Below are positions 18,786-27,570 of a stretch of DNA of 64,000 bases, in pieces. Source of the stretch: Flavobacterium hungaricum. Its GTDB lineage: Bacteria > Bacteroidota > Bacteroidia > Flavobacteriales > Flavobacteriaceae. The stretch lies in assembly GCF_015182285.1 (NCBI RefSeq), contig NZ_PRDM01000003.1, positions 310,001 to 374,000 of the forward strand, given 5' to 3'. Under the pieces are notes generated by a model. That model was given only the letters and a program-made list of their open reading frames with translations. It had not been told where the DNA came from and did no database searches. Numbering within the stretch: the stretch's first letter is position 1; every line of letters starts with the position of its first letter. The position numbers and the translations under genes are program-made.

Positions 18786-18954
18786 AGCGAAAAAATGTTT
18801 TTGAGGCAAAAGTCAGTATGAGATTTAGAACTCCAAAACAATTAAAACATATCGAAACGCGACATCCGCCTTTTATTAAAGAGTAATTTTTGAGTAGTTT
18901 AAAATGCTGAAAAAATGTTCAGTTAGGAACGTCTCATTGTAAAAAAAATAGATT

Positions 18955-19704
18955 ATGATTAAGGAATTAGGACAAGGTTATAAAATCATTGACAACGAAT
19001 TTATTCTTTTTTATGAAAGTGAAGTCTTTAAGAAATTTTATAAAATAATAGATTTTGAAAACTTTCAAATTATAGCAACAAATGCAGAAACAAAAGACGA
19101 TTACGCTTCGACAATTTATTTTGCAGATAAAAATCATATTTACCTGCAAAGTGCATTTTGCAGGTTTGGTATTTTAGAAGATGCCCTTCCGCAGGACTTT
19201 AAAATACTCGATATTCAAAAAGGATATACATTTTCAAACAAAAATTATTACAGACACAATGATAAAATGCCTTTTGATTTTAGCAAAGCCAATTATCTAA
19301 ATGATTTTTACGCTGCAGTGGGAAACAAACTGTACTTTGGAGATACCATTCTTGTTGAAAATGCTGATATTGAATCTTTCAAAATTCCAAATCCTGAATT
19401 AATTGGAAATCTGGGGATGGATAAAAACCATGTGTTTTTTAAAGGAAAAATAATTCAAGATGCCGATCCAGAGACTTTTAAAATTCTGGAGTCTTGTCTG
19501 GATGGAACTTATTATCTCGAATGTGATAATGCTTTCTATGCCAAAGATGATAAGCAAGCCTATTTTGTGCGAACAATCAGCGATGAAGTGAAGATCATTA
19601 AGACTAAAAGTTTAGACAATTTTCATTTTAAAGTAATTGATGAAAGAGGATATGCTTTTGATAAAGAATACAGTTATTATATGGGAAAACGAACTAGATT
19701 ATAA
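18955..19704 (+). CDS. DKNYY-family protein
   Basis: The 249-residue soluble protein contains repeated short units with DKNHIYLQ, DKNHVFFKGKII and a closing DKEYSYYMGKR, together with D.ETFKIL phrases. This is the DKNYY pattern, a repeat family of unknown function common in Bacteroidetes and often placed with immunity-type genes. There is no signal peptide. It starts a three-gene plus-strand set with gaps of 8 and 27 nt to the next two genes. Confidence 0.7.
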   Translation: MIKELGQGYKIIDNEFILFYESEVFKKFYKIIDFENFQIIATNAETKDDYASTIYFADKNHIYLQSAFCRFGILEDALPQDFKILDIQKGYTFSNKNYYRHNDKMPFDFSKANYLNDFYAAVGNKLYFGDTILVENADIESFKIPNPELIGNLGMDKNHVFFKGKIIQDADPETFKILESCLDGTYYLECDNAFYAKDDKQAYFVRTISDEVKIIKTKSLDNFHFKVIDERGYAFDKEYSYYMGKRTRL

Positions 19705-19712
19705 AGAAACAC

Positions 19713-20300
19713 ATGGCAATATATAAATTCAATGAAGTACTAAACGATCTAATGGATTATTTCATTCTAGGCGATGTAGATGGTTTAATGCAGTATAAAA
19801 TCGAAAATGATTTACCAGATGATCTTCTTACGGAATTTACAACAGAAGAAACCGGAGATCAAGTTGTAGAAGAAGGAGTAATTGTACCGATGATTGGAAT
19901 CGTGAACTATCCGTATACCGTTTATTTTAATCTGTCAGATGATGTTCCTGAATTATTAAAACCTGGAAACGAACTTCAGCACAAACGCGATGGATATTGT
20001 TTGACGGTTGTAAACGGCAGGATTTATTTGTATACAATTCCGTATTTAAAAGATTTTACAAAAGAGAAAGTCGATTTGCTGAAAAAGTACAAACATGCCA
20101 CAATAGAACTTCCAAATGGTTTTTACAGTGTTTCGATTTTAGCTGGTTTAACAAAACAGACTTTAGAAATCAAAACAGAATCTGGTGAAATGGAACAGAT
20201 AGAAGATATGGAACCAACATTTGAATTTATTATAAAACCTTCGGCAGAAAAACCAGATTTTACAGCTGATTTTTCATATCCATTTAGAATAGAATTTTAG
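19713..20300 (+). CDS. Hypothetical protein in DKNYY operon
   Basis: The 195-residue acidic soluble protein has no signal peptide or membrane segment and no family I recognise. It lies 8 nt after the DKNYY gene, and 27 nt before the next, so co-transcription is likely. Its size and context fit an immunity-like or housekeeping orphan, but this is only context. Confidence 0.6.
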   Translation: MAIYKFNEVLNDLMDYFILGDVDGLMQYKIENDLPDDLLTEFTTEETGDQVVEEGVIVPMIGIVNYPYTVYFNLSDDVPELLKPGNELQHKRDGYCLTVVNGRIYLYTIPYLKDFTKEKVDLLKKYKHATIELPNGFYSVSILAGLTKQTLEIKTESGEMEQIEDMEPTFEFIIKPSAEKPDFTADFSYPFRIEF

Positions 20301-20327
20301 AATTTCAACTATTTGAAACAAGATAAC

Positions 20328-20984
20328 ATGAATAAATCAATACAAATAGACGAACTCAACAACAATACTTTTTTCTGGAAATATTATTTCTGCTGGTCAC
20401 GCGGTTATGATGAAAAAGAAGAAATAAATATTGACGAGGTTCTAGAAGTTGTAGAAACCAACGAAACGGAAGCTTACGAATGGGAAAGGGAATTTTTTAA
20501 TTATGATGATATTGAAGAAAATCCAAGATATGTTGCAGGAAGCATAAAAGATAATTTAAATTTTGCTGTTGAGTTTGCAGAATATGAAATCAATTTTTTT
20601 CTGAATGATATTTACATCGGAAATCTAGGTGGACATTTTGAAGCTTGGTTTTTTACATTGAATGAATTATTAGCTTTTGAAAAATATCCCAATCTGTTGC
20701 TTCTTTTCCTGCCAATGACAGGGATTTCTGAAGATCAAAAAGCGATTTTAAAACCCATTATTGTAAAATATTTGAATACAATTCCGAAGTTTGATGAACA
20801 TTCCATTTATATTGCAGATTGCCTTTTAAACGGATTAATTATGCAAGCTCCTTTTAACGAAATAGAAGGAATTGGCTTAACCAATAATGAAAATCACAGC
20901 GTAAGAAATTTGGAAGCTTACCCTCGTTACAAAGAAGATATAATACAATTAAATAAAATTTTGAATTCTTTTGCATTGAAATAA
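20328..20984 (+). CDS. Hypothetical protein, third gene of the DKNYY set
   Basis: The ATG at 20328 (MNKSIQIDEL) is preferred to a TTG five codons upstream. The product (about 218 aa) is soluble, with many aromatic residues near the start (FFWKYYFCWSRGYDEKEE) and an alpha-helical C-terminal half. No known domain was recognised. Its pattern resembles Imm-type proteins from polymorphic toxin loci, but this is not established. Confidence 0.6.
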   Translation: MNKSIQIDELNNNTFFWKYYFCWSRGYDEKEEINIDEVLEVVETNETEAYEWEREFFNYDDIEENPRYVAGSIKDNLNFAVEFAEYEINFFLNDIYIGNLGGHFEAWFFTLNELLAFEKYPNLLLLFLPMTGISEDQKAILKPIIVKYLNTIPKFDEHSIYIADCLLNGLIMQAPFNEIEGIGLTNNENHSVRNLEAYPRYKEDIIQLNKILNSFALK

Positions 20985-21059
20985 GTGGAACCGCTGAACT
21001 TATATTCTTCAAAAAAACTCATTAAATTTTCATTAACAAAATCTAATTGAGCATTAGTT

Positions 21060-21067
21060 TATATTTG
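21060..21067 (+). promoter_or_regulatory. Possible -7 box (TATATTTG) before the TlpA-like gene
   Basis: TATATTTG lies 30 nt upstream of the ATG at 21097 and matches the Bacteroidetes TAnnTTTG consensus. A suitably spaced -33 TTTG is not obvious. Confidence 0.35.
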
Positions 21068-21096
21068 TAAGAAACAAATTAGAATCAAAAATCTAT

Positions 21097-21576
21097 ATGA
21101 AAAATATATTTTTTAAAACCACTCTTTTTTTTACCCTGTTTTTTTCTATCAGCGGTTTTAGTCAGAATGTAAAACTTTTGACTATTAACCAATTACAGGA
21201 AAGAATTAAAAACGGAAAAGACAGTACCTATGTAGTCAACTTTTGGGCAACTTGGTGCGCGCCTTGCATAAAAGAATTACCGCATTTCGAGAAATTAGGC
21301 GCAGAAAATAAATCAGACAAATTAGCAGTTTTACTGGTAAGTCTTGATTTTAAATCTAAACTAGAGTCAAACGTCATTCCGTTTGTAAAGAGAAAAAATC
21401 TTAAAAAAGAAGTATTTCTTTTAAATGAAAGCAGTCCGCAGGAATTTATTGACCGTATTGATCCAAGCTGGTCAGGAAGTATTCCCGCAACACTTTTCAT
21501 TAAAAATGACAAACGAAAATTTGTCGAAAGCGAATTTACCTATGAACAATTATTAACTGAATATAAAAAACTGTAA
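21097..21576 (+). CDS. TlpA-like thioredoxin-family exported protein
   Basis: A signal peptide (ending SISGFSQ, about residue 23) is followed by a thioredoxin fold with the site FWATWCAPCIKELP (C54, C57). TlpA/ResA-like proteins reduce periplasmic disulfides, for example in cytochrome c maturation. The gene ends 6 nt before a redoxin gene, forming a probable two-gene operon. Confidence 0.87.
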   Translation: MKNIFFKTTLFFTLFFSISGFSQNVKLLTINQLQERIKNGKDSTYVVNFWATWCAPCIKELPHFEKLGAENKSDKLAVLLVSLDFKSKLESNVIPFVKRKNLKKEVFLLNESSPQEFIDRIDPSWSGSIPATLFIKNDKRKFVESEFTYEQLLTEYKKL

Positions 21577-21582
21577 ACCATT

Positions 21583-22197
21583 ATGAAAAAAATAATCTTA
21601 TTATTAGCGTTAGCATTTTCGGCGTTTTTAGCGCAAGCTCAAAATGCAGTAACCCTCAAAGCAGGCGATACAGCACCAGATTTTAAACTAAAAAATGTAG
21701 ACAACAAAGAAGTATCTTTTGGAACTTTTAAAGATGCAAAAGGGTATATCGTAGTTTTTACTTGTAATACCTGCCCGTACGCAGTAGGTTATGAGCAAAG
21801 AATTATCGATTTAGATAAAAAATTCAGACCACAGGGCTATCCAGTAATTGCTATTAATCCAAACGATCCAGAAGCTTCTACGGCAGATACTTTTGCAAAA
21901 ATGCAAGAATTAGCAAAAGAGAAAAAATATCCTTTCCCTTATTTATTTGATGCAGGGCAAAAAATTACAGACCAATACGGTGCAAAGCGTACACCTCATA
22001 TTTTTATTGTCTCTAAAACTTCAAAAGGGAATGTTGTTGAATATGTGGGAGCCATTGATAATGATCCAGAAGGAAATAATCCTCAAAAAACAAAATATGC
22101 AGAAGAGGTTATTGCTTCTTTAAAAAGCGGTCAAAAACCTGCTGTTACACAAACAAAAGAAATTGGCTGTACTGTGAAGAGAAAAGCAAAAGCTTAA
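21583..22197 (+). CDS. Exported redoxin (AhpC/TSA-like) family protein
   Basis: The protein has a signal peptide ending AFLAQAQ (residue 20). A peroxiredoxin/redoxin fold begins GDTAPDFKLKNVDNKEVSF. The redox motif is FTCNTCPYAVGYE (C61, C64), a CxxCP variant typical of the thioredoxin-family redoxins that follow TlpA genes. RTPHIFIV gives the cis-Pro loop. It probably acts as a periplasmic thiol oxidoreductase with its upstream neighbour. The exact substrate is unknown. Confidence 0.85.
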   Translation: MKKIILLLALAFSAFLAQAQNAVTLKAGDTAPDFKLKNVDNKEVSFGTFKDAKGYIVVFTCNTCPYAVGYEQRIIDLDKKFRPQGYPVIAINPNDPEASTADTFAKMQELAKEKKYPFPYLFDAGQKITDQYGAKRTPHIFIVSKTSKGNVVEYVGAIDNDPEGNNPQKTKYAEEVIASLKSGQKPAVTQTKEIGCTVKRKAKA

Positions 22198-22198
22198 T

Positions 22199-22330
22199 AT
22201 GAAGTTTGAGGTTTTAGGTTTCAAGGTACAGGTTAACGCAATCGTAAAACTTGAAACTTCAAACTTGAAACTTCAAACTTGAAACTTCAAACTTGAAACC
22301 TGAAACCTGAAACCTGAAACTTCAAACCTC
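22199..22330. repeat. Low-complexity direct repeats (AAACTTCAAACTTG-type)
   Basis: Between the redoxin stop and the terminator, the near-identical phrases GAAACTTCAAACTT and GAAACCTGAAACCT repeat in head-to-tail fashion (22248-22326). They are preceded by the opposite orientation (AAGTTTGAGGTTTTAGGTTTC) at 22202-22222, giving an inverted outline. No gene is visible. Confidence 0.6.
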
Positions 22331-22351
22331 AAGCAAACAACCTAAAATACG

Positions 22352-22377
22352 AAACGCCCCGATTACGGGGCGTTTTT
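22352..22377. terminator. Terminator between convergent redoxin and sugar dehydrogenase genes
   Basis: AAACGCCCC GATTA CGGGGCGTTT with a following T-run and preceding A-rich stretch; it can serve both converging transcription units. Confidence 0.85.
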
Positions 22378-22398
22378 GGCTAGTATAAGTGAACAAGT

Positions 22399-23625
22399 TT
22401 ACTTTTTATCTATTCTATAAAGTCTTCCTTGATCGGTTACGGCGTATAATGCTTCATCTTTTCCTTGTGTAATATCTCTAAATCGTTGTCCTTCTCCGGC
22501 TAATAATCGTTCTTCTCCAGCGACCTTATTGTCTTTAAACGCTAGACGAACAATATGTGTAGCACTCAACGAACCTATAAATAAGTTATTCTGCCATTCT
22601 GGAACACGTTTTCCTGAATAAAATGTCATACCGCTTGGCGAAACAACAGGATCCCAATAATAAACAGGCTGTTCAAGACCTTCTTTTTGTGTAATACCTT
22701 CTCCAATTTTGGCACCGCCATATTCAATTCCGTAGGTAATTGTCGGCCAGCCATAATTTTTTCCGGCAGTAAGTCTGTTAATTTCGTCACCGCCTCTTGG
22801 CCCATGCTCACTTTGCCATATTTCTCCCGTAGTGGGGTGAACTGCCAATCCCTGCGGATTTCTATGTCCAATCGTATAAAGTTCTGGTAAAGCTCCTCCA
22901 GCAGTAAAACTTGGATTTCCAGATGCAGCCTGACCGCTTGTAGTAATGCGGACAATTTTTCCTAAACTGCTGTTTACTGCCTGCGCTAACGGACGTGTTT
23001 CTATCACAGAACGTTCCCCGATACTAACAACTAAATTTCCTGTTTTATCAAACAAAACTCTTCCGCCGTAGTGTAATGTGCTGGCATTTGGCGTATTCGA
23101 ACGGTAAATTACAGTTGCATTTTCAATAGACGCATCGTTGTTAGCCAATCTTCCTTTCGCTACAGCGGTAATATTGCCGCCAGCAACGCTTTCGGAAAAC
23201 ACCCAATAAATCATTCGGTTTGTTTCAAAAGCAGGATCTAGACAAAGCCCCAATAAACCGCCTTGAGATCCTGGATTTACGGCAGGAATTCCTGTTATAG
23301 CACTTCCAACAGCGCCGGCTTGTGTGACAATTTTCATCGCACCTGCTTTTTCAGTAACCAAAAGACGTCCGTCAGGAAGATAAGCAACGCCCCAAGGAGC
23401 GCTTAAGCCGCTGGTGATAATTTTAGATTCGATTTCGGTTGTAGTCTGAATGCTTCCTGCGCGGGTTTGTCCTGCAAATGCAGGCGTATAAGTGGTGTTT
23501 GCTGGATTTGTTTCTACTGGTGGTCCGGTTGTACCAACATCTGGATCGCCTTCTGGATCATTATTAGAACAGCTGCTTAGAGCGATGATTCCGGCGAGTA
23601 AAAAAATGCTTTTTTTGATTATCAT
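22399..23625 (-). CDS. PQQ-dependent sugar dehydrogenase-like lipoprotein
   Basis: The 408-residue protein begins with a lipoprotein signal (IALSSC, C19). The beta-propeller of the soluble glucose/aldose dehydrogenase family is seen in LSAPWGVAYLPDGRLLVTEKAG, LHYGGRVLFD, VSIGER, GHRNPQGLAVHP and SEHGPRGGDEIN. These enzymes oxidise aldoses with pyrroloquinoline quinone, if the cell makes or obtains PQQ. Extracytoplasmic lipid-anchored location is predicted. Its role in this strain is unknown. Confidence 0.87.
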   Translation of the reverse strand: MIIKKSIFLLAGIIALSSCSNNDPEGDPDVGTTGPPVETNPANTTYTPAFAGQTRAGSIQTTTEIESKIITSGLSAPWGVAYLPDGRLLVTEKAGAMKIVTQAGAVGSAITGIPAVNPGSQGGLLGLCLDPAFETNRMIYWVFSESVAGGNITAVAKGRLANNDASIENATVIYRSNTPNASTLHYGGRVLFDKTGNLVVSIGERSVIETRPLAQAVNSSLGKIVRITTSGQAASGNPSFTAGGALPELYTIGHRNPQGLAVHPTTGEIWQSEHGPRGGDEINRLTAGKNYGWPTITYGIEYGGAKIGEGITQKEGLEQPVYYWDPVVSPSGMTFYSGKRVPEWQNNLFIGSLSATHIVRLAFKDNKVAGEERLLAGEGQRFRDITQGKDEALYAVTDQGRLYRIDKK

Positions 23626-23975
23626 AATGTTTCATTTTTAATGGTTAGAAAATAGGTTTTGCATGATCGAACAGATCGAAGTAGAATCGTATTTCTAGAG
23701 ACACACTAAAATGAAAGATTGCTGTTTTAATGAAATTCTCCAGTTTCACATTCAATGAAGATCGCCTAAGTGATTTTTTGACTGCCTGAAACAGAAGAAA
23801 TTCTGAAGTAGGTTAAATCATTTTTGAAAATGCACTTAGTGGGACATGCATTGTTTTGAACGGAGAATTGTTATAAAATATTGCTGGTAAGAATTGTATT
23901 ATTATTTTCTTAGGAAAATTTTAACGTATCAGTATTTAGCAAAAAACAGCTTAAAGCCTTATTATCAAAGAGATC
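23626..23975. other. Gene-free stretch upstream of the sugar dehydrogenase
   Basis: I see no gene, RNA element or clear repeat in these 350 nt. The promoter of the minus-strand dehydrogenase gene should lie in the right-hand part next to 23625. Confidence 0.4.
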
Positions 23976-24269
23976 TTAAAGACTTTTTAATTTTTTCATA
24001 AAAACAGGAAAAACTTCATTTAATTCTTCAAAAAGTGGATTTTTTCTGTTTTTTAACTTGATTTCACTGAACAATTTCAATCCCAAAGCAAACTGAACAG
24101 CTTCAGACTCGTCTTTAAAAATATTCTTTTGTTTGATTCTTTCAATAATTCCGAAAATTTCATCGTGATTGTCAAATTCAATTCCGAGTTCTCTTGCAGG
24201 TTCGGTGTCGCCGTTTGCATATTCTTTCAAACTCAAAGTCAGGTAATATTTGTTTGATCTCTTTTCCAT
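23976..24269 (-). CDS. DUF3861-family protein
   Basis: The 97-residue soluble protein fits DUF3861: a YYLTLSLKEY start, FDNHDEIFGIIERI, ALGLKLFSEIKLKNRKNPLF and a closing VFMKKLK. Function is unknown. It appears alone between the sugar dehydrogenase and the two-component genes. Confidence 0.72.
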   Translation of the reverse strand: MEKRSNKYYLTLSLKEYANGDTEPARELGIEFDNHDEIFGIIERIKQKNIFKDESEAVQFALGLKLFSEIKLKNRKNPLFEELNEVFPVFMKKLKSL

Positions 24270-24357
24270 TTTTTTTGTACTATTTTTTTATAATAAACTA
24301 GAAAATATAAGTTTCTCGTAATTTTAAGGTGAAGTTTAAGGTAGCTTTATACTCGCT

Positions 24358-25092
24358 TTATTTCAGCCATTTATCGACCATAATTTTGAAGGCTTCTTTG
24401 TATTGTTCTCCAACAGTAATTTCTATTTTATCAATAAAAATAGAATTCTTGCTTATCGCACTTATTTTGTCCAAAGCGATGATAAAAGAACGGTGAACGC
24501 GCATGAATTTTGATGAAGGAAGTTTTTCTTCTAAAGCTTTAAGCGAAATGAGCGATAACAAGGCTTTCTGCGAATCTTCCAGATGAACTTTTACATAATC
24601 TTTTAGACTTTCGATATACGTAATGTCTTTGAGCGAAATGCGGACCCATTGGTATTCTACTTTCAAAAAGATAAACTCGTCTTCAACGGTAACACTCTGA
24701 AACTGCTGATTGTTTGATTCTTCATGAAGCTGTAAAACTTTATTAGAAGCTCGAAGAAATTCTTCATAACTAAAAGGTTTCAGCAGATAATCTACCGCAT
24801 TTACGCGATAGCCCTCAATAGCATAATGATTGTAAGCTGTAGTAAAAACAATTTTTGGCAGCGGACCCGATTGATCCTGCAAAAGCCTGGCCAGTTCCAT
24901 TCCTGTTAGATTAGGCATATTAATGTCTAAGAAAACAACATCAGGCTGTTTTTCGCGAATAATGCCCATAGCATCTACAGCATTGTCGCAGGTATCTATT
25001 AATTCTAAAAAAGGAGTTTGATGTATAAACGTTTCGACCAGTTTTAAAGCTAATGGTTCATCATCTACTGCTATACATTTTAATACTGTCAT
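24358..25092 (-). CDS. LytTR-family response regulator
   Basis: The receiver domain occupies residues 1-120 (acidic pair D10-D11, phospho-acceptor D56 in VVFLDINMPN, K near 103 in LLKPF). The C-terminal LytTR DNA-binding domain (about 140-244) includes FMRVHRSFIIALDKI. The start codon overlaps the end of the upstream kinase gene by 4 nt, so they are translationally coupled. LytTR regulators bind DNA near target promoters. The nearest divergent unit is the RND efflux operon, a possible target by position only. Confidence 0.92.
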   Translation of the reverse strand: MTVLKCIAVDDEPLALKLVETFIHQTPFLELIDTCDNAVDAMGIIREKQPDVVFLDINMPNLTGMELARLLQDQSGPLPKIVFTTAYNHYAIEGYRVNAVDYLLKPFSYEEFLRASNKVLQLHEESNNQQFQSVTVEDEFIFLKVEYQWVRISLKDITYIESLKDYVKVHLEDSQKALLSLISLKALEEKLPSSKFMRVHRSFIIALDKISAISKNSIFIDKIEITVGEQYKEAFKIMVDKWLK

Positions 25093-26138
25093 TGCTCTAA
25101 AATTATTTTTAGTTTTATTCTATATTTTTTGTCCTCTGTAATACCAAATGTCATAAAATGATGATTTGGATATATAAGCTGCAATCTGCGTTTGGTATTT
25201 GTTAGTCCGATACCGCCGACATCAGGGATTGTTGTTTTTTCGAAGAAAGTATTTTCAACTTCAAATTCAAGATCAGCATTTTGCTGTGTAAGTTTAATGA
25301 AGATCTCGCTTTTATCTGTGGCATGTACACCGTGTTTAAAAGCATTTTCTACTAAAGGTAGTAATAACATCGGGACAATAGGATAGTCATGTAGTTTTTC
25401 TGGAATCTCTGTTGTGATCTTCAATTTACTGTTGGCACGGAGTTTCATTAAAGCGATAAAGTCTTTTAAGAATTCTACTTCTTTAAACAAAGTAGTTCTT
25501 TCTCCTTCAGTACTATACAAAAGGTAGCGCATCATTCTGCTTAAAGTATGCAGTGCATTTCGGGAATCTTCAATATTAGTATACGTTAAAGAATAAATGC
25601 TATTGAGCGAATTAAAGAAAAAATGCGGATTAATCTGTGCTTTAAGCATTGCCAGTTCTGCCATTGTTTTATCCTGCTCCAGCTTTTGTTTGTGCTGTGC
25701 CGCTTTCTGCCAATATTGCAGCATGGCCCAGCTGGTGCTTATTCCTAAAACAAGCAGCGTCAGGGTAAAAACGTAATTGTCAAAATAAGGGTTTCTGTAT
25801 TTTGTAAAACCAATCGCTTTACTAATTTGATTGTGCAGATCGGTTTGGGAAGTATAAAAATAGGCGATTATCTGCATGGTAAGAGTAGCAAGAAATGCCC
25901 AAAGTAAAAACGGCGAAGTATTGTCCTTAAAGATTGTTCTCGGCACTATCACTTTGGCTGTAGAGTAGAATAAAACGATCAGTAAAAACAATACAATAAT
26001 CTGCCAAAGCCAGAAAGCCGACGGCAGAATTACTTTCCAGGTCAGCGGAATGTAAAACAGCATAAGGTACCCCAATAAAAACCATCCCAGAATATGTACT
26101 CCAGTGAATAAATAGGGTCTAAAAAAGTTTATTGACAT
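25089..26138 (-). CDS. LytS-like sensor histidine kinase
   Basis: Four predicted transmembrane segments occupy the first 145 residues. A short coiled region leads to the His_kinase domain with INPHFFFNSLNSIYSL (H172), and the C-terminal HATPase carries LLLPLVENAFKHGV and GGIGLTNTKRRL. This is the 7TM/LytS-type family where the phospho-histidine lies in the HFxFN motif. It overlaps the LytTR regulator by 4 nt. The periplasmic sensory part is minimal, so the stimulus is unknown. The gene is divergent from the RND operon with 265 nt between. Confidence 0.92.
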   Translation of the reverse strand: MSINFFRPYLFTGVHILGWFLLGYLMLFYIPLTWKVILPSAFWLWQIIVLFLLIVLFYSTAKVIVPRTIFKDNTSPFLLWAFLATLTMQIIAYFYTSQTDLHNQISKAIGFTKYRNPYFDNYVFTLTLLVLGISTSWAMLQYWQKAAQHKQKLEQDKTMAELAMLKAQINPHFFFNSLNSIYSLTYTNIEDSRNALHTLSRMMRYLLYSTEGERTTLFKEVEFLKDFIALMKLRANSKLKITTEIPEKLHDYPIVPMLLLPLVENAFKHGVHATDKSEIFIKLTQQNADLEFEVENTFFEKTTIPDVGGIGLTNTKRRLQLIYPNHHFMTFGITEDKKYRIKLKIILEQ

Positions 26139-26403
26139 GGTAATTTGTGATTTATAATGGCAATATTACATTTTATTTAAACATCATTTAAAGGCAATCG
26201 CTCAAAACGGATTTAGAGTCTTTAGACAGCAATTTACAGCCGACGAGATAAAATTAAACACTTGTTTAATATTTTAAAAAAGTCCATCGGGTGTTAAGTT
26301 GTCTTTATCGATTATTTGCCCCTCTTCGTCTATTGAAAAAATTTCGTACCTTTTAATTTAGTTCTTTTGTCAGTATATAATCGATAATTACACATTTTTT
26401 ACA

Positions 26404-27564
26404 ATGAATAAGCAATCATTTTTAAGTATCCTAGCAGCATCAATAGTTATCGCATCTTGTGGTAAAAAAGATGATAAAGCGGCTCAGGCCGGCGGAGCGC
26501 CGCAAATTAAAGAATATAAAACACTGGTATTGCAGCCAGAATCTGCAACCTTATATACAGACTTTCCAGCTAGTATTCAAGGACAGCAGAATATAGAAAT
26601 CAGACCTAGAGTAGAAGGATACATTGATAAAATTTTTGTTGATGAAGGTGCAGTTGTAAAAGCGGGACAGCCTTTATTTAAAATTAGTGCACCAGAATAC
26701 GAACAACAGGTTCGTACTGCTACAGCAAGCATCAAAAGTGCTCAGGCAGAAGTTAGTACAGCAAAATTGGCTGTAAACAAAGTAAAACCTTTGGTAGAAA
26801 AAGGAATTATCAGCAAATACGATTTAGAATCTGCCCAATATACATATGAGTCAGCAATGGCTAGTTTAGCGCAAGCCAATGCCGCTTTGGTAAATGCTAG
26901 AGTTAATCTGGGGTATACAACTGTAACAAGTCCTGTTAACGGAGTTGTAGGTTCTATTCCTTTCCGTTTAGGAAGTTTGGTAAGCTCCAATACAACCGAG
27001 CCAATGACAACCGTTTCGAGCATCGGAAATGTGTATGCTTATTTTGCTATGAATGAAAAAATGCTTCTGAACTTCACTCAAGAAAATGAGGGGGCTCCTT
27101 TAGCACAAAAAATCAAGAAAATGCCAGAAGTAATTTTGGTCCTTTCTGATGGAACTACTTACGGAGAAAAAGGAAGAATTGAAACCGTAAACGGATTAAT
27201 TAATACAGAAACAGGTACCGTAAATATTAGAGCGCGCTTCTCTAATCCAAAAGGAATTATCAGAAGCGGCAGCAGTACCACAGTAAGAATTCCGCAGCAA
27301 GTAAATCAAGGTCTAATCGTACCTCAAAGTGCGACATTTGAGCTTCAGGATAAAATATTTGCCGTTACTGTAGGTAAAGATGGAAAAACCAAAAATGTCA
27401 ATATTGCGAAATTAGAAAACACCGCAGGCAATTATTATGTAGTAACAGAAGGTTTAAAAGCTGGAGATCAGATCGTATTAGAAGGAGTTGCTTCTCTTAA
27501 AGACGGTTCTCAAATAAAAGCAAACAATGTAAGCGCAGCAACAGTATACGCCGATTTAAAATAA
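26404..27564 (+). CDS. RND efflux periplasmic adaptor (membrane fusion) lipoprotein
   Basis: The protein has a lipoprotein signal (IVIASC, C19). It follows the AcrA/MexA domain order: barrel-sandwich hybrid part (EIRPRVEGYIDKIFVDEGAVVKAGQPLF), an alpha hairpin (about 105-165), the second lipoyl half (YTTVTSPVNGVVGSI), and beta-barrel and membrane-proximal domains. It bridges the inner-membrane pump to the outer-membrane channel. First gene of a three-gene operon, 6 nt from the permease gene. Confidence 0.95.
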   Translation: MNKQSFLSILAASIVIASCGKKDDKAAQAGGAPQIKEYKTLVLQPESATLYTDFPASIQGQQNIEIRPRVEGYIDKIFVDEGAVVKAGQPLFKISAPEYEQQVRTATASIKSAQAEVSTAKLAVNKVKPLVEKGIISKYDLESAQYTYESAMASLAQANAALVNARVNLGYTTVTSPVNGVVGSIPFRLGSLVSSNTTEPMTTVSSIGNVYAYFAMNEKMLLNFTQENEGAPLAQKIKKMPEVILVLSDGTTYGEKGRIETVNGLINTETGTVNIRARFSNPKGIIRSGSSTTVRIPQQVNQGLIVPQSATFELQDKIFAVTVGKDGKTKNVNIAKLENTAGNYYVVTEGLKAGDQIVLEGVASLKDGSQIKANNVSAATVYADLK

Positions 27565-27570
27565 GAAAAA

